Shown here: one piece after another, positions 53,782-61,868 of the stretch
Layout of the letters: every line of letters begins with the position of its first letter
Numbering within the stretch: position 1 is the stretch's first letter
Source: Kitasatospora indigofera
GTDB taxonomy: Bacteria > Actinomycetota > Actinomycetes > Streptomycetales > Streptomycetaceae
NCBI RefSeq assembly: GCF_014655955.1
Contig: NZ_BNBO01000011.1
Span: 111,967-175,966, forward strand
DNA length: 64,000 nt
Direction: 5' to 3'
The notes under the pieces: model-generated
The model's database searches: none
The model's input: the letters and a program-made list of their open reading frames with translations, nothing else
Told to the model about the DNA's origin: nothing
Position numbers and translations under genes: made by a program

Positions 53782-54360
53782 TCAGGCCTTCTTCGCCGCG
53801 CGCTTCGCCTCCTGCTTGTACGCGCGGACCTGCTCCAGCGACTCGGGGCCGGTGATGTCCGCCACCGAGCGGTGGCAGCCCTGCTCCCCGTACGGGCCCG
53901 CGGCCTCCCGCCAGCCCTCCGGGGCCACCCCGAACTGCTTGCCCAGCAGGGCCAGGAAGATCTGGGCCTTCTGCTTCCCGAAGCCGGGCAGCTCGTTCAG
54001 CCGGGTCAGCAGTTCCTTGCCGCTCGCCACGCCCTCCCAGACGGCGGCGGCGTCCCCGTCGTAGTGCTCGACCAGGTACTGGCAGAGCTGCTGCAGGCGC
54101 TTGGCCATCGAGCCCGGGTAGCGGTGCACGGCCGGCTTCTGCGAGAGCAGCGCGGCGAAGGCCTCCGGGTCGTAGGCGGCGATCTCGTGCGCGTCCAGGT
54201 CGTCCCGGTCCAGGCGGCGGGCGATCGTGTACGGCCCCGAGAAGGCCCACTCCATCGGGACCTGCTGGTCGAGCAGCATGCCCGCCAGGGCGGCCAGCGG
54301 GCTGCGGCCGAGCAACGCGTCGGCCTCCGGCTGCTGGGCGAGCCGAAGTGTGATGTCCAT
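53782..54360 (-). CDS. HhH-GPD-type base-excision repair DNA glycosylase-like protein
   Basis: A 192-residue repair protein. The helix-hairpin-helix GPD region is LNELPGFGKQKAQIFLALLG (about 120-140), with DITLRLAQQPEADALLG and FAALLSQKPAVHRYPGSMAKRLQQ before. The family contains 3-methyladenine and mismatch glycosylases; the catalytic Asp is not secure to place. The GEQGCHRSVADITG and YKQEAKRAAKKA tail is usual for the actinobacterial branch. ATG 54360 has GAGGA upstream. It is divergent from the MMPL gene. Confidence 0.82.
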   Translation of the reverse strand: MDITLRLAQQPEADALLGRSPLAALAGMLLDQQVPMEWAFSGPYTIARRLDRDDLDAHEIAAYDPEAFAALLSQKPAVHRYPGSMAKRLQQLCQYLVEHYDGDAAAVWEGVASGKELLTRLNELPGFGKQKAQIFLALLGKQFGVAPEGWREAAGPYGEQGCHRSVADITGPESLEQVRAYKQEAKRAAKKA

Positions 54361-54786
54361 GGGTCCGGTCCTCGCTTCCGGCCGGCCTTCGTCCGTCCGG
54401 CGGTGCCAGTCTCCCGGACCGGGCCGGGAGCGCCGGGGCAACACGCCAGCGCGCGGCGCCGCTGCCCGCGCCCGCGGTATCCCGCCGGGCCGGATACCGC
54501 GGGCGCGGTACGCCCGGTGTCTGCGGACGGGTGACGACAGCGCGGCCGCCGGAAGGGAGGGTGGAACGGACCGGGGGAGAGGCCCGCGGCCCCGCCGGGC
54601 CGGGCCGGACAGTGCCGTCCGCACCCCGGCCCCGACCCGTGCGACGGCCGGGCGCCCACCGGGCGCCGGCCGCGCCCGGCCGCAGGACCGCCGTCAGCGG
54701 CGGGGCCCGCGCCGGGCACCCATGGCGACGTGCGCGGCGGCGCGCCGGCCGGCCCGACCCCGGGCCCGACACCTTCTGGAGACCCG
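54361..54786. other. 426-bp divergent intergenic gap with a 17-bp palindrome
   Basis: No convincing gene. Its most striking content is the inverted repeat 54466-54482 with 54492-54508 (see separate entry). Confidence 0.5.
54466..54508. promoter_or_regulatory. 17-bp perfect inverted repeat
   Basis: Arms 54466-54482 and 54492-54508 around a 9-nt loop, with GGTATCC/GGATACC at the inner ends. It lies between divergent genes, where a terminator is not needed, so an operator for the HhH or MMPL promoter is plausible. Confidence 0.45.
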
Positions 54787-56994
54787 ATGTCCGCGCTTGC
54801 CCGCTGGTGCCACCGGCACCGGCTCGTGACCGTCCTGCTGTGGCTGGGCCTGCTGGTCGGCCTCGGCGCGGCCTCGGGAGCCTTCGGCACCAAGTACAGC
54901 GACAGCATGTCGATGCCCGCCACCGAGTCCAGCAAGGCCCTGGACCTGCTGAAGGCCGGCATGCCGGCCGCGGCCGGCGACACCGACACCGTGGTCTGGC
55001 ACAGCACCGGCGGCTCGGTGAACGACGCCGCGACCAAGGACCGGATGAGCAAGGTGCTGGAGGAGATCTCCACCGCCCCGTCGGTGGCCTCGGTGGTCAG
55101 CCCCTACGACCCGCAGGGCGCGGCGCAGGTCAGCAAGGACGGCACCACCGCGTACGCCCAGGTGAACTTCACCGGGAACGCCCGGGAGATCCCCAAAACC
55201 GACGTCGAGCACGTGGTCGGGCTGGCCCAGCAGGCCCGTACCGACGGCCTGGACGTCCAGCTCGGCGGGCAGGCCGTGCAGAACAGCGAGAGCGAGATGG
55301 GCGGTGCCAGCGAGCTGATCGGCATCGTCGCCGCGCTGATCGTGATGACACTGGTCTTCCGCTCGCTGTGGGCGGCCGCGCTGCCGGTGCTCACCGCGGT
55401 GGCCGGGGTCGGCACCGGTGTGATCGGCACCGGCCTGCTCAGCCACGGGATGAGCGTCGCCTCGGTGGCCCCCACCCTCGGCGCCCTGGTGGGCCTGGGC
55501 GTCGGCATCGACTACGCCCTGTTCATCGTCAACCGGCACCGCAAGGGCCTGATGGCCGGGCTGACCGTGCAGGAGTCGGTGGTCCGGGCGCTGAACACCT
55601 CCGGCCGGGCGGTGCTCTTCGCCGGCCTGACCGTGGTGATCGCCCTGCTGGGCATGCTGATCCTCGGCATCGGCTTCCTGAACGGGATGGCCATCTCCGC
55701 CGCGCTGACCGTCGGGCTGACGGTACTGGCCGCGATCACCCTGCTGCCCGCCATGCTCGGCATGCTGAAGCTGAAGGTGCTCAGCCGCGCCCAGCGCCGG
55801 CAGCTGGCCGAGCAGGGCCCGGCGGAGCTGCAGTCCGCCGGCGTCTGGGCCCGCTGGGCGCTGCGGGTGCAGTCCAGGCCGACCGGCAAGGCGCTGGTCG
55901 CGCTGCTGGTGATGGCCGCCGTCGCGGTGCCGGTGTTCTCCCTGCGCCTCGGCAGCTCGGACGCGGGCAACAACCCGAGGACCAGCACCACCCGGCAGGC
56001 GTACGACCTGATGGCCGACGGCTTCGGCGCCGGCTCCAACGGCCCGCTGCTGCTGGTCGCCGAGGCGCCCGGCGCGCCGGAGAAGGCGGCGCTGGCGAAG
56101 CTCGTCACCGAGCTGAAGACGGTGCCCGGGGTGGCCCAGGTGGCCTCCGCGCCGCTGAAGGACGGCCAGAGCATCGGCACCGTACGGGTGGTGCCGAGCA
56201 CCTCCCCGCAGTCCGAGCAGACCTCGGACCTGATCACCGACCTGCGGGAGCGGGTCGTCCCGCAGGCCGAGGCCGGCACCGGGCTGCAGGTGTACGTGGG
56301 CGGTGCCACCGCGACCGCGGCGGACTTCGCGGACGTCCTGATCTCCAAGCTGCCGGTGTTCATCGCGATCATCGTGGGCCTCGGCTGCCTGCTGATGATG
56401 GTGGCCTTCCGCAGCCTGCTGGTGCCGCTCATCGGTGTGGCGATGAACCTGCTCACGATGGGCGCGGCGTTCGGCGCGATCGTCGCGGTCTTCCAGTGGG
56501 GCTGGGGGTCGGAGGCGCTGGGGGCCGGTGCGGCCGGACCGATCGAGGCCTTCGCGCCGGTCATGATCATCGCGATCCTGTTCGGCCTCTCGATGGACTA
56601 CCAGGTCTTCCTGATCAGCCGGATGCACGAGGAGTGGACCCACACCCGGGACAACCGCCGGGCCGTCCGGGTCGGCCACGGCGAGACCGGGCAGGTCATC
56701 ACCGCCGCGGCCGTCATCATGGCCTGCGTCTTCGCCGCCTTCATCTTCGGCGGCCAGCGGATGATCGCCGAGTTCGGGATCGGCCTGGCGCTCGCCGTCC
56801 TGCTCGACGTGCTGGTGCTGCGGATGGTGCTGGTCCCGGCGCTGATGCACCGGTTCGGCGCGGCCAACTGGTGGCTGCCCCGCCGGCTGGACCGGCTGCT
56901 GCCGCACGTCTCGGTCGAGGGCGAGCCGGACCAGGCTCCGCCGCTGCGGGTCGTCCCGGAGCCGGCCCCCGAGCCGGTGGACGCCACCCACTGA
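54787..56994 (+). CDS. MMPL-family (RND) membrane transporter
   Basis: A 735-residue exporter of the MMPL branch of RND proteins, which move lipids or small molecules. Two halves, each with a periplasmic-type loop after the first helix: RLVTVLLWLGLLVG, then LIVMTLVFRSLWAAALPVL, GVGIDYALFIVNRHR, and in the second half VFIAIIVGLGCLLMMVAF, FGLSMDYQVFLISRMHEEW and ALAVLLDVLVLRMVLVPALM. The GIDYALF and SMDYQVF segments match the TM4/TM10 Asp-Tyr proton relay pairs. ATG 54787 has GGAGA upstream. It may be transcribed with no other gene; a terminator follows. Confidence 0.9.
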   Translation: MSALARWCHRHRLVTVLLWLGLLVGLGAASGAFGTKYSDSMSMPATESSKALDLLKAGMPAAAGDTDTVVWHSTGGSVNDAATKDRMSKVLEEISTAPSVASVVSPYDPQGAAQVSKDGTTAYAQVNFTGNAREIPKTDVEHVVGLAQQARTDGLDVQLGGQAVQNSESEMGGASELIGIVAALIVMTLVFRSLWAAALPVLTAVAGVGTGVIGTGLLSHGMSVASVAPTLGALVGLGVGIDYALFIVNRHRKGLMAGLTVQESVVRALNTSGRAVLFAGLTVVIALLGMLILGIGFLNGMAISAALTVGLTVLAAITLLPAMLGMLKLKVLSRAQRRQLAEQGPAELQSAGVWARWALRVQSRPTGKALVALLVMAAVAVPVFSLRLGSSDAGNNPRTSTTRQAYDLMADGFGAGSNGPLLLVAEAPGAPEKAALAKLVTELKTVPGVAQVASAPLKDGQSIGTVRVVPSTSPQSEQTSDLITDLRERVVPQAEAGTGLQVYVGGATATAADFADVLISKLPVFIAIIVGLGCLLMMVAFRSLLVPLIGVAMNLLTMGAAFGAIVAVFQWGWGSEALGAGAAGPIEAFAPVMIIAILFGLSMDYQVFLISRMHEEWTHTRDNRRAVRVGHGETGQVITAAAVIMACVFAAFIFGGQRMIAEFGIGLALAVLLDVLVLRMVLVPALMHRFGAANWWLPRRLDRLLPHVSVEGEPDQAPPLRVVPEPAPEPVDATH

Positions 56995-57007
56995 CCGCCC
57001 GGGCGGT

Positions 57008-57048
57008 GCGGGGCCCGGACCGGGCGGCAGGACCGGTCCGGGCCCCGC
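57008..57048 (+). terminator. Terminator after the MMPL gene
   Basis: Perfect 14-bp stem (57008-57021 with 57035-57048), 13-nt loop. Confidence 0.8.
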
Positions 57049-57066
57049 CCCGTGCCGCCCGTGCCC

Positions 57067-57190
57067 GACCTGGACCGTGCCGGACCTGGACCGTGCCGGA
57101 CACGGACCCGGACCGTGCCGGACCTGGACCGTGCCGGACACGGACCCGGACCGTGCCGGACCTGGACCACGTCCGACCCGGACCACGTCC
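57067..57190 (+). repeat. Nested minisatellite (16- and 22-bp units)
   Basis: Unit A (GACCTGGACCGTGCCG, 16 bp) and unit B (GACACGGACCCGGACCGTGCCG, 22 bp, which contains an extended A-like end) run A, A, B, A, B at 57067, 57083, 57099, 57121 and 57137. Two diverged 16-bp copies follow (57159-57174, 57175-57190). The repeats end about 78 bp before the histidine kinase start. Confidence 0.9.
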
Positions 57191-57268
57191 GACCCGCCCG
57201 TTACCCGCCCCGCCGGGCCGCCGCCCGGCCCGCCGACCGCCCCGACTGCGTACGGTGAAGGAGTGCAG

Positions 57269-58477
57269 ATGGCCGACCCGATCAGGCAGTGGCTGCGCGC
57301 GCGGCCGCTGATGACCGACCTGGCCGTGGCGCTGGTCTGCTTCGTGCTGGTCGCGCCGTTCGCGGCGGCGACCGCCTATCACCGGAACGCCTCGATCCCG
57401 GTCTACCTGGTGCTGCTCGCGATCTCCTGCGTGCCGCTGCTGGTGCGCAGCCGCTGGCCGGTCCAGGTGGCCGCGGCGACCGTGCTGATCGGGGTGGTCG
57501 AGTTCGTCCTGGTGCCGGTCGACGGGCCGCCGCCGGGCGCCGTCGGGTTCGCCCTCTACGCCGTCGCGATCCGGACCGACCGGCGCACCGCCTGGCGCAC
57601 CGGGCTCTGCGCCGCCGTCGCGCTCACCGTCGCCGGGCTGGTCAGCCGCCCCGGCGTGGAGGAGCTGCCGCAGAACCTCGGCCTGATCGCCTGGACGTCC
57701 CTGTCGGTGGCCGTCGGGGACGCCGTCCGCAGCCGCCGGGAACTGCTCGCCTCCGCGATGGAGCGGGCCGAACGGGCCGAACGCACCCGCGAGGAGGAGG
57801 CCCGCCGCCGGGTCACCGAGGAGCGGATGCGGATCGCCCGCGAGCTGCACGACGTGGTGGCCCACCACATCACGCTGGTCAACGCCCAGGCCGGCGTCGC
57901 GCACCACCTGATGCGCACCGACCCCGAGCACGCCTACCAGGCGCTGGAGCGGATCCGCGACACCAGCCGCGCCGCGCTGGACGAGCTGCGCGCCACCGTC
58001 GGCCTGCTCCGCAACAGCGGTGAGCAGGCGGCCCCCCGGGAGCCCGCGCCGGGCCTGGCCGGCCTGGACGACCTGCTGGAGGCCTTCCGGCACTCGGGGC
58101 TGCCGGTCCGGCTGGAGCGCGTCGGCCCGGTGGCCGACCTGCCGCCGATCACCGACCTGACGGCCTACCGGATCATCCAGGAGGCGCTGACCAACACCCA
58201 CAAGCACGCCGGGCCGGTCGGGGCGAGGGTCCGGCTGGAGTTCGGCACCGACACCCTGCGGCTGACCGTCGAGGACGACGGCCGCACTCCGCCGGCCGGC
58301 CGGCCGCCCGGCACCGGCCCGGGGGCGGGGACCGGGCACGGCATGATCGGGATGCACGAACGCGCCCGGGCCGCCGGCGGCACCCTCGCGGCCGGCCCGC
58401 GCCCCGGCGGGGGCTTCCGCGTCCACGCCGAACTGCCGCTGCCCGCCGGCGCCGGCCGAAAGGGCTGCTGTCCATGA
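57269..58477 (+). CDS. NarL-family sensor histidine kinase (HisKA_3)
   Basis: A 402-residue kinase. Four or five N-terminal transmembrane helices (LMTDLAVALVCFVLVAPF, IPVYLVLLAISCVPLLV, ATVLIGVVEFVLVPV, TGLCAAVALTVAGLV) replace a sensor domain. The HisKA_3 phosphoacceptor is RMRIARELHDVVAHHI (ELHD His, about 190). The ATPase shows EALTNTHKHA (N-box), VEDDGR (G1) and GHGMIGMHERARAAGG (G2). AAGGAG at 57258-57263 supports ATG 57269. It overlaps the regulator gene by ATGA (58474-58477). Confidence 0.93.
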   Translation: MADPIRQWLRARPLMTDLAVALVCFVLVAPFAAATAYHRNASIPVYLVLLAISCVPLLVRSRWPVQVAAATVLIGVVEFVLVPVDGPPPGAVGFALYAVAIRTDRRTAWRTGLCAAVALTVAGLVSRPGVEELPQNLGLIAWTSLSVAVGDAVRSRRELLASAMERAERAERTREEEARRRVTEERMRIARELHDVVAHHITLVNAQAGVAHHLMRTDPEHAYQALERIRDTSRAALDELRATVGLLRNSGEQAAPREPAPGLAGLDDLLEAFRHSGLPVRLERVGPVADLPPITDLTAYRIIQEALTNTHKHAGPVGARVRLEFGTDTLRLTVEDDGRTPPAGRPPGTGPGAGTGHGMIGMHERARAAGGTLAAGPRPGGGFRVHAELPLPAGAGRKGCCP

Positions 58478-59145
58478 CGATCCGTGTGCTGCTCGCCGAC
58501 GACCAGGCACTGCTCCGGGGCACCTTCCGGATGCTCATCGACTCCGCCCCCGACCTGGAGGTGGTGGCCGAGGCCGGCACCGGGCGGGAGGCCGTCCGGC
58601 TGGCCCGCACCGCCCGGGTCGACCTCGTCCTGATGGACATCCGGATGCCCGAGCTGGACGGCCTCGAAGCCACCCGGCTGATCACCGCCGACGAGGACCT
58701 GGCCGGCGTCAAGGTGCTGGTGCTGACCACCTTCGAGAGCGAGGAGTACGTCGCCGAGGCGATCCGCGCCGGGGCCAGCGGATTCCTCGGCAAGGGCATC
58801 AACCCGGAGGAGCTGCTGGACGCGATCCGGGTGGTCGCGGCGGGTGACGCGCTGCTCTCCCCGGCCGCGACCAAGGCCCTGATCGGCCGGTTCCTGGCCC
58901 AGCCGGCGCCCGCCGACCGGGCCGCGCTGCCCCGGCTCGACGTGCTCACCGCCCGCGAGCAGGAGGTGGTCACCCTGGTCGCGGCCGGCCTCTCGAACGA
59001 CGACATCGCCGAGCGGCTGTTCGTCACCCCGCTCACCGCGAAGACCCATGTGAACCGGGCGATGGCCAAGCTCGGCGCCCGCGACCGGGCCCAGGTGGTG
59101 GTGATCGCCTACGAGAGCGGGCTGGTGCGGCCGGGCAGCGCCTAG
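58474..59145 (+). CDS. NarL/LuxR-family response regulator
   Basis: A 223-residue response regulator. Receiver domain (about 1-120): IRVLLADDQALL (acidic pocket), DLVLMDIRMPELDGLEA (phosphoaccepting Asp), LVLTTFESEEYV, and GFLGKGI with the conserved Lys. LuxR-type HTH (about 155-215): LTAREQEVVTLVAAGLSNDDIA, then VTPLTAKTHVNRAMAKLG. It partners the preceding kinase; targets unknown. Start overlaps the kinase stop. Confidence 0.94.
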   Translation: MTIRVLLADDQALLRGTFRMLIDSAPDLEVVAEAGTGREAVRLARTARVDLVLMDIRMPELDGLEATRLITADEDLAGVKVLVLTTFESEEYVAEAIRAGASGFLGKGINPEELLDAIRVVAAGDALLSPAATKALIGRFLAQPAPADRAALPRLDVLTAREQEVVTLVAAGLSNDDIAERLFVTPLTAKTHVNRAMAKLGARDRAQVVVIAYESGLVRPGSA

Positions 59146-59240
59146 GTCCGGACCGGTCCGGGACGGGACGTGGGTCGGGGCCGGGGCCGGCGACCGGCCC
59201 GGCCCTGGTGCCGTGCCGCGGTGACTTGTAGGCAGGAGGC

Positions 59241-59825
59241 GTGCGTTTCGACCGCGTTCCGATGCCGCCGGCCGTCGCGGGCAGGCCCCGCGACACCCGC
59301 GGCTACCCGGTGCCCGCCATCACCCCCTGGACCGGCGGCGAGCCGCAGTTCGCGCGCACCGACCACGGCCGCAGCGCCGACTGCGCGCGGCAGCGGCGCT
59401 GCTCGGTCTGCGGCCGGGAGATGGCGCCCGGACCGGTCTGGCGGGTGGTCGGCCCGGCGGAGTGCACCGCGATCGAGGCCGCCCTGGCCGCCGGCCGCCC
59501 GTACCGCAACCTCGTGCCGACCCCGGAGGCCCCCGGCCACCGGGTCTGCATGCTGTACGCCTCGATGGTCTGCCCGTACCTGGCCCGCCCCGGCGCGCGG
59601 CGCGGGCTGACCGCCGACACCCCGGACGAGCTGACCGGGCACGTCGTCCGGGGCGCGGCCAGGGGCGCCGTCGGCGCGGTGGCGGGCTTCGGCGACTACG
59701 AGTACGCGGTCACCGGCGCCCAGGTGCTGTTCCGCTTCCTCGGGCTGGCCGAGTTCCTGCCGTACGGCCTGGCCGACGAGCAGCTGGCCGAGCTGCGAGC
59801 CGAGATCGCCCGCACCGGGCGGTAG
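59241..59825 (+). CDS. Conserved actinobacterial protein with two Cys pairs
   Basis: A 194-residue cytosolic protein of unknown function. A CSVCGREM pair (about 53-56) and CMLYASMVCPYL (about 103-113) may form a zinc or iron-sulfur site. The rest is helical and Ala/Gly-rich, with FGDYEYAVTGAQVLFRFLG near the end. The AGGAGG at 59234-59239 is only 1 nt from the GTG at 59241, so the ATG at 59262 could be the true start. It follows the two-component genes by 95 bp. Confidence 0.68.
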   Translation: MRFDRVPMPPAVAGRPRDTRGYPVPAITPWTGGEPQFARTDHGRSADCARQRRCSVCGREMAPGPVWRVVGPAECTAIEAALAAGRPYRNLVPTPEAPGHRVCMLYASMVCPYLARPGARRGLTADTPDELTGHVVRGAARGAVGAVAGFGDYEYAVTGAQVLFRFLGLAEFLPYGLADEQLAELRAEIARTGR

Positions 59826-59860
59826 CCCGGGCAGCCGTCGCCGGGCAGCCGTCGCCGGGC

Positions 59861-59877
59861 GGTGCCCGCCGGGCACC
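59861..59877. terminator. Short hairpin after the Cys-pair gene
   Basis: GGTGCCC (59861-59867) pairs with GGGCACC (59871-59877), GCC loop, between convergent genes. Confidence 0.45.
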
Positions 59878-59937
59878 CCCGCCGGCACCGGCTCCGCCTG
59901 CCGGGGCCCGGCCGCCGCGGGCTCCGCCGCCGGGCCG

Positions 59938-60951
59938 TCAGGGCCGGTAGGCCGGCAGGCCGGTGTACGTGGAGATCTTCACCGGCGCGGCGGACCCGTC
60001 CACCGGGAGGGTGTAGATGCCGTCGGGCGCCCGGACCGCCAGGGTCCTGCCGTCGGGGGACCACGCCGGCTCGGTGAAGTCGGTGGTGGCGTTCGGGGTG
60101 AGGTCCTTGGCCGGCCGTTCGGCCACCCCGCCCTCGAAGACGTGGTCGTGACCGCCCACCGCCCGGACGAAGACCAGGTCCTCGCCGCCCGGCGCCAGCG
60201 CGGGCTGGGACCCGGGGAGGAGCGAGCTGCCCTGCTGGCGCAGGAAGTCGTCCCGGATGTAGACCTCGCCGGTGTCGCTGTTCGCGTAGACCGCGGTGCC
60301 CTGTGCGCCCGCCGCGCTCGGCCAGGTGTTGCCGGTCTGCGGGAGCTGCTTGTTGTCCGGGCCCTCCTCGGTGCCCAGCCGGAGCACCTGCGGCGTGCCG
60401 TCGACGCTGGTGGCGGCGATGCCCTTGAGCCGGGAGACCCCGCCCTTGGCGGCGGCGAAGAAGATGTTGTTCTTCAGCGGCAGCTCGACGTCCGGCAGCA
60501 CCGAACTGACCTGCCAGGTGGGGTGGGACCAGGTCTCCCCGCTGGGCGCCCGGGCCACCAGGACCCGGCCGCTGCCGTCCGGGTTGGCGACCATCAGGTT
60601 GCCGGCGCCGTCGACGAAGGCCGCCTTGGCGCCGTCCGGCGACCACGCGAGGTCCCGGACCACCGTGCCGAAGTCGACCGAGGTGCCGTTCATCAGGACG
60701 TGGTCGGTGCCGTTGCTGATGGTCAGGTGGTTGCCCTCGGTGCCGTTCACGGCCGGGGCGGTGGGGGACGCGGTGCCGCCCGGTCCTGGCGCCGTCCCGG
60801 CCCCGGCCGGCGCGGTGCTGACGGGCGGGGCGGCCGCCGGCCCGGCCTGGTCCTCGGGCCCGCAGCCGGCCAGCAGCGCGGCGGCGCCGGCGGTGACGGC
60901 GGTGGTGAGGGCCACGGCGGCGACGGTGCTCAGGCGGGTGCGTACGGACAT
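59938..60951 (-). CDS. TolB-like beta-propeller lipoprotein
   Basis: A 337-residue exported lipoprotein. The signal ends in AAALLAGCGPED (lipobox LAGC, Cys at about 30), so it should be lipid-anchored. A Pro/Ala/Thr-rich spacer precedes WD40/TolB-like blades: LAWSPDGAKAAFVDGAGNLM, PSGETWSHPTWQVSSV, QPALAPGGEDLVFVRAV and EPAWSPDGRTLAVRAPDGIYTL (the xWSPDGxxLA pattern). The C-terminal part resembles LpqB family sensors, but the GerMN domain is missing. It converges on the Cys-pair gene. Confidence 0.82.
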   Translation of the reverse strand: MSVRTRLSTVAAVALTTAVTAGAAALLAGCGPEDQAGPAAAPPVSTAPAGAGTAPGPGGTASPTAPAVNGTEGNHLTISNGTDHVLMNGTSVDFGTVVRDLAWSPDGAKAAFVDGAGNLMVANPDGSGRVLVARAPSGETWSHPTWQVSSVLPDVELPLKNNIFFAAAKGGVSRLKGIAATSVDGTPQVLRLGTEEGPDNKQLPQTGNTWPSAAGAQGTAVYANSDTGEVYIRDDFLRQQGSSLLPGSQPALAPGGEDLVFVRAVGGHDHVFEGGVAERPAKDLTPNATTDFTEPAWSPDGRTLAVRAPDGIYTLPVDGSAAPVKISTYTGLPAYRP

Positions 60952-61162
60952 CGGTGCTTCCCCCCGGGTACGGTGACGGTCCCCAGCAGGGTGACAGCCC
61001 GGCTTCCGGATCCGATGTGGCGCACGTCACAGTTCTGCTACAGCTTCCGCGACCGCCCGCCTCACCCGGTCGGAGCAGTGCGGAGCGTCCCCGGGCCGCC
61101 CGTCCAGCAGGCTGGGCCTGACGCCGGCCGTGCCAGGCCGGCCCTGCCGGAGGGGGCCTCCC

Positions 61163-61852
61163 GTGCCGACGCACCTCGCCCGCGCGGCCCGCGCCTACTG
61201 GGCGTACATCCGCCGGGCCCCCGGCACCCACATCTGGCTGGCGATCCTGTTCGCGACCACCGTGGTGATCCGGCACGTGTCGCCCGAGACGGCCGAGCAC
61301 ATCCTGGAGCGGCGCTCGACCAACCTCCACCAGCTCGCCGAGTCGCCCGTCCGGGTGCTGGTGACCAGCGCGATGTGGATCGCCGGCGGCGGTTGGTACT
61401 TCTACTTCGTCCTCTACAACGTCTTCCACGTGCCGGCCGAACGCTGGCTGGGCACCCGGCGCTGGCTGGCGGTGCTGCTGATCGCCCACGTCGGCGCCAC
61501 CTACCTCAGCGAAGGCGTCCTCTACTGGGCGATCGAGCACGGCCACGCGCCGCAGAGCGCCGTCTACACGCTGGACTACGGCGTCAGCTACGCCCTGGCC
61601 GGCGTCGAGGCCGTGCTGACGTACCGGATCACCGCGCCCTGGCGTTACCTCTACGTCGGCGGGGTGCTGTTCTTCTACGGCCTGGCCCTGGTCGAGGGCC
61701 GGGACTTCACCAGCGTGGGCCACTTCTCCGCCGTGCTGCTGGGCCTCGCCTGCTACCCGCTGACCCGCGCCCGCCCGGGCCTGTGGGACCCGGTCCGGGC
61801 CGGCCGGACGGCCTGGCGCAGGCTGCGCCGGCGGCCGGCCGCGGCGCGCTGA
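61163..61852 (+). CDS. Rhomboid-like multi-pass membrane protein
   Basis: A 229-residue protein with about six hydrophobic helices (IWLAILFATTVVIRHV, VLVTSAMWIAGGGWYFYFVLY, WLAVLLIAHVGATYL, VSYALAGVEAVLTY and GLALVEGRDFTSVGHFSAVLLGLAC). It belongs to a family I know as rhomboid-like; the usual GxSG is not clearly present (GVSYALAG is nearby), so protease activity is doubtful, although SVGHFSAVLLG could supply the His. GGAGGGGG at 61149-61156 fixes the GTG at 61163. Substrate unknown. Confidence 0.72.
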   Translation: MPTHLARAARAYWAYIRRAPGTHIWLAILFATTVVIRHVSPETAEHILERRSTNLHQLAESPVRVLVTSAMWIAGGGWYFYFVLYNVFHVPAERWLGTRRWLAVLLIAHVGATYLSEGVLYWAIEHGHAPQSAVYTLDYGVSYALAGVEAVLTYRITAPWRYLYVGGVLFFYGLALVEGRDFTSVGHFSAVLLGLACYPLTRARPGLWDPVRAGRTAWRRLRRRPAAAR

Positions 61853-61868
61853 GCGGGGCGCCGCGCCG

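Noticed and set aside
53782..54624. A longer start for the HhH-GPD protein at 54624
   Set aside because: The extra 88 residues are Arg/Pro-rich without any domain; ATG 54360 has a ribosome site and begins the conserved fold.
57061..57190. CRISPR array
   Set aside because: Units are contiguous without unique spacers of constant length, and no cas genes are nearby.
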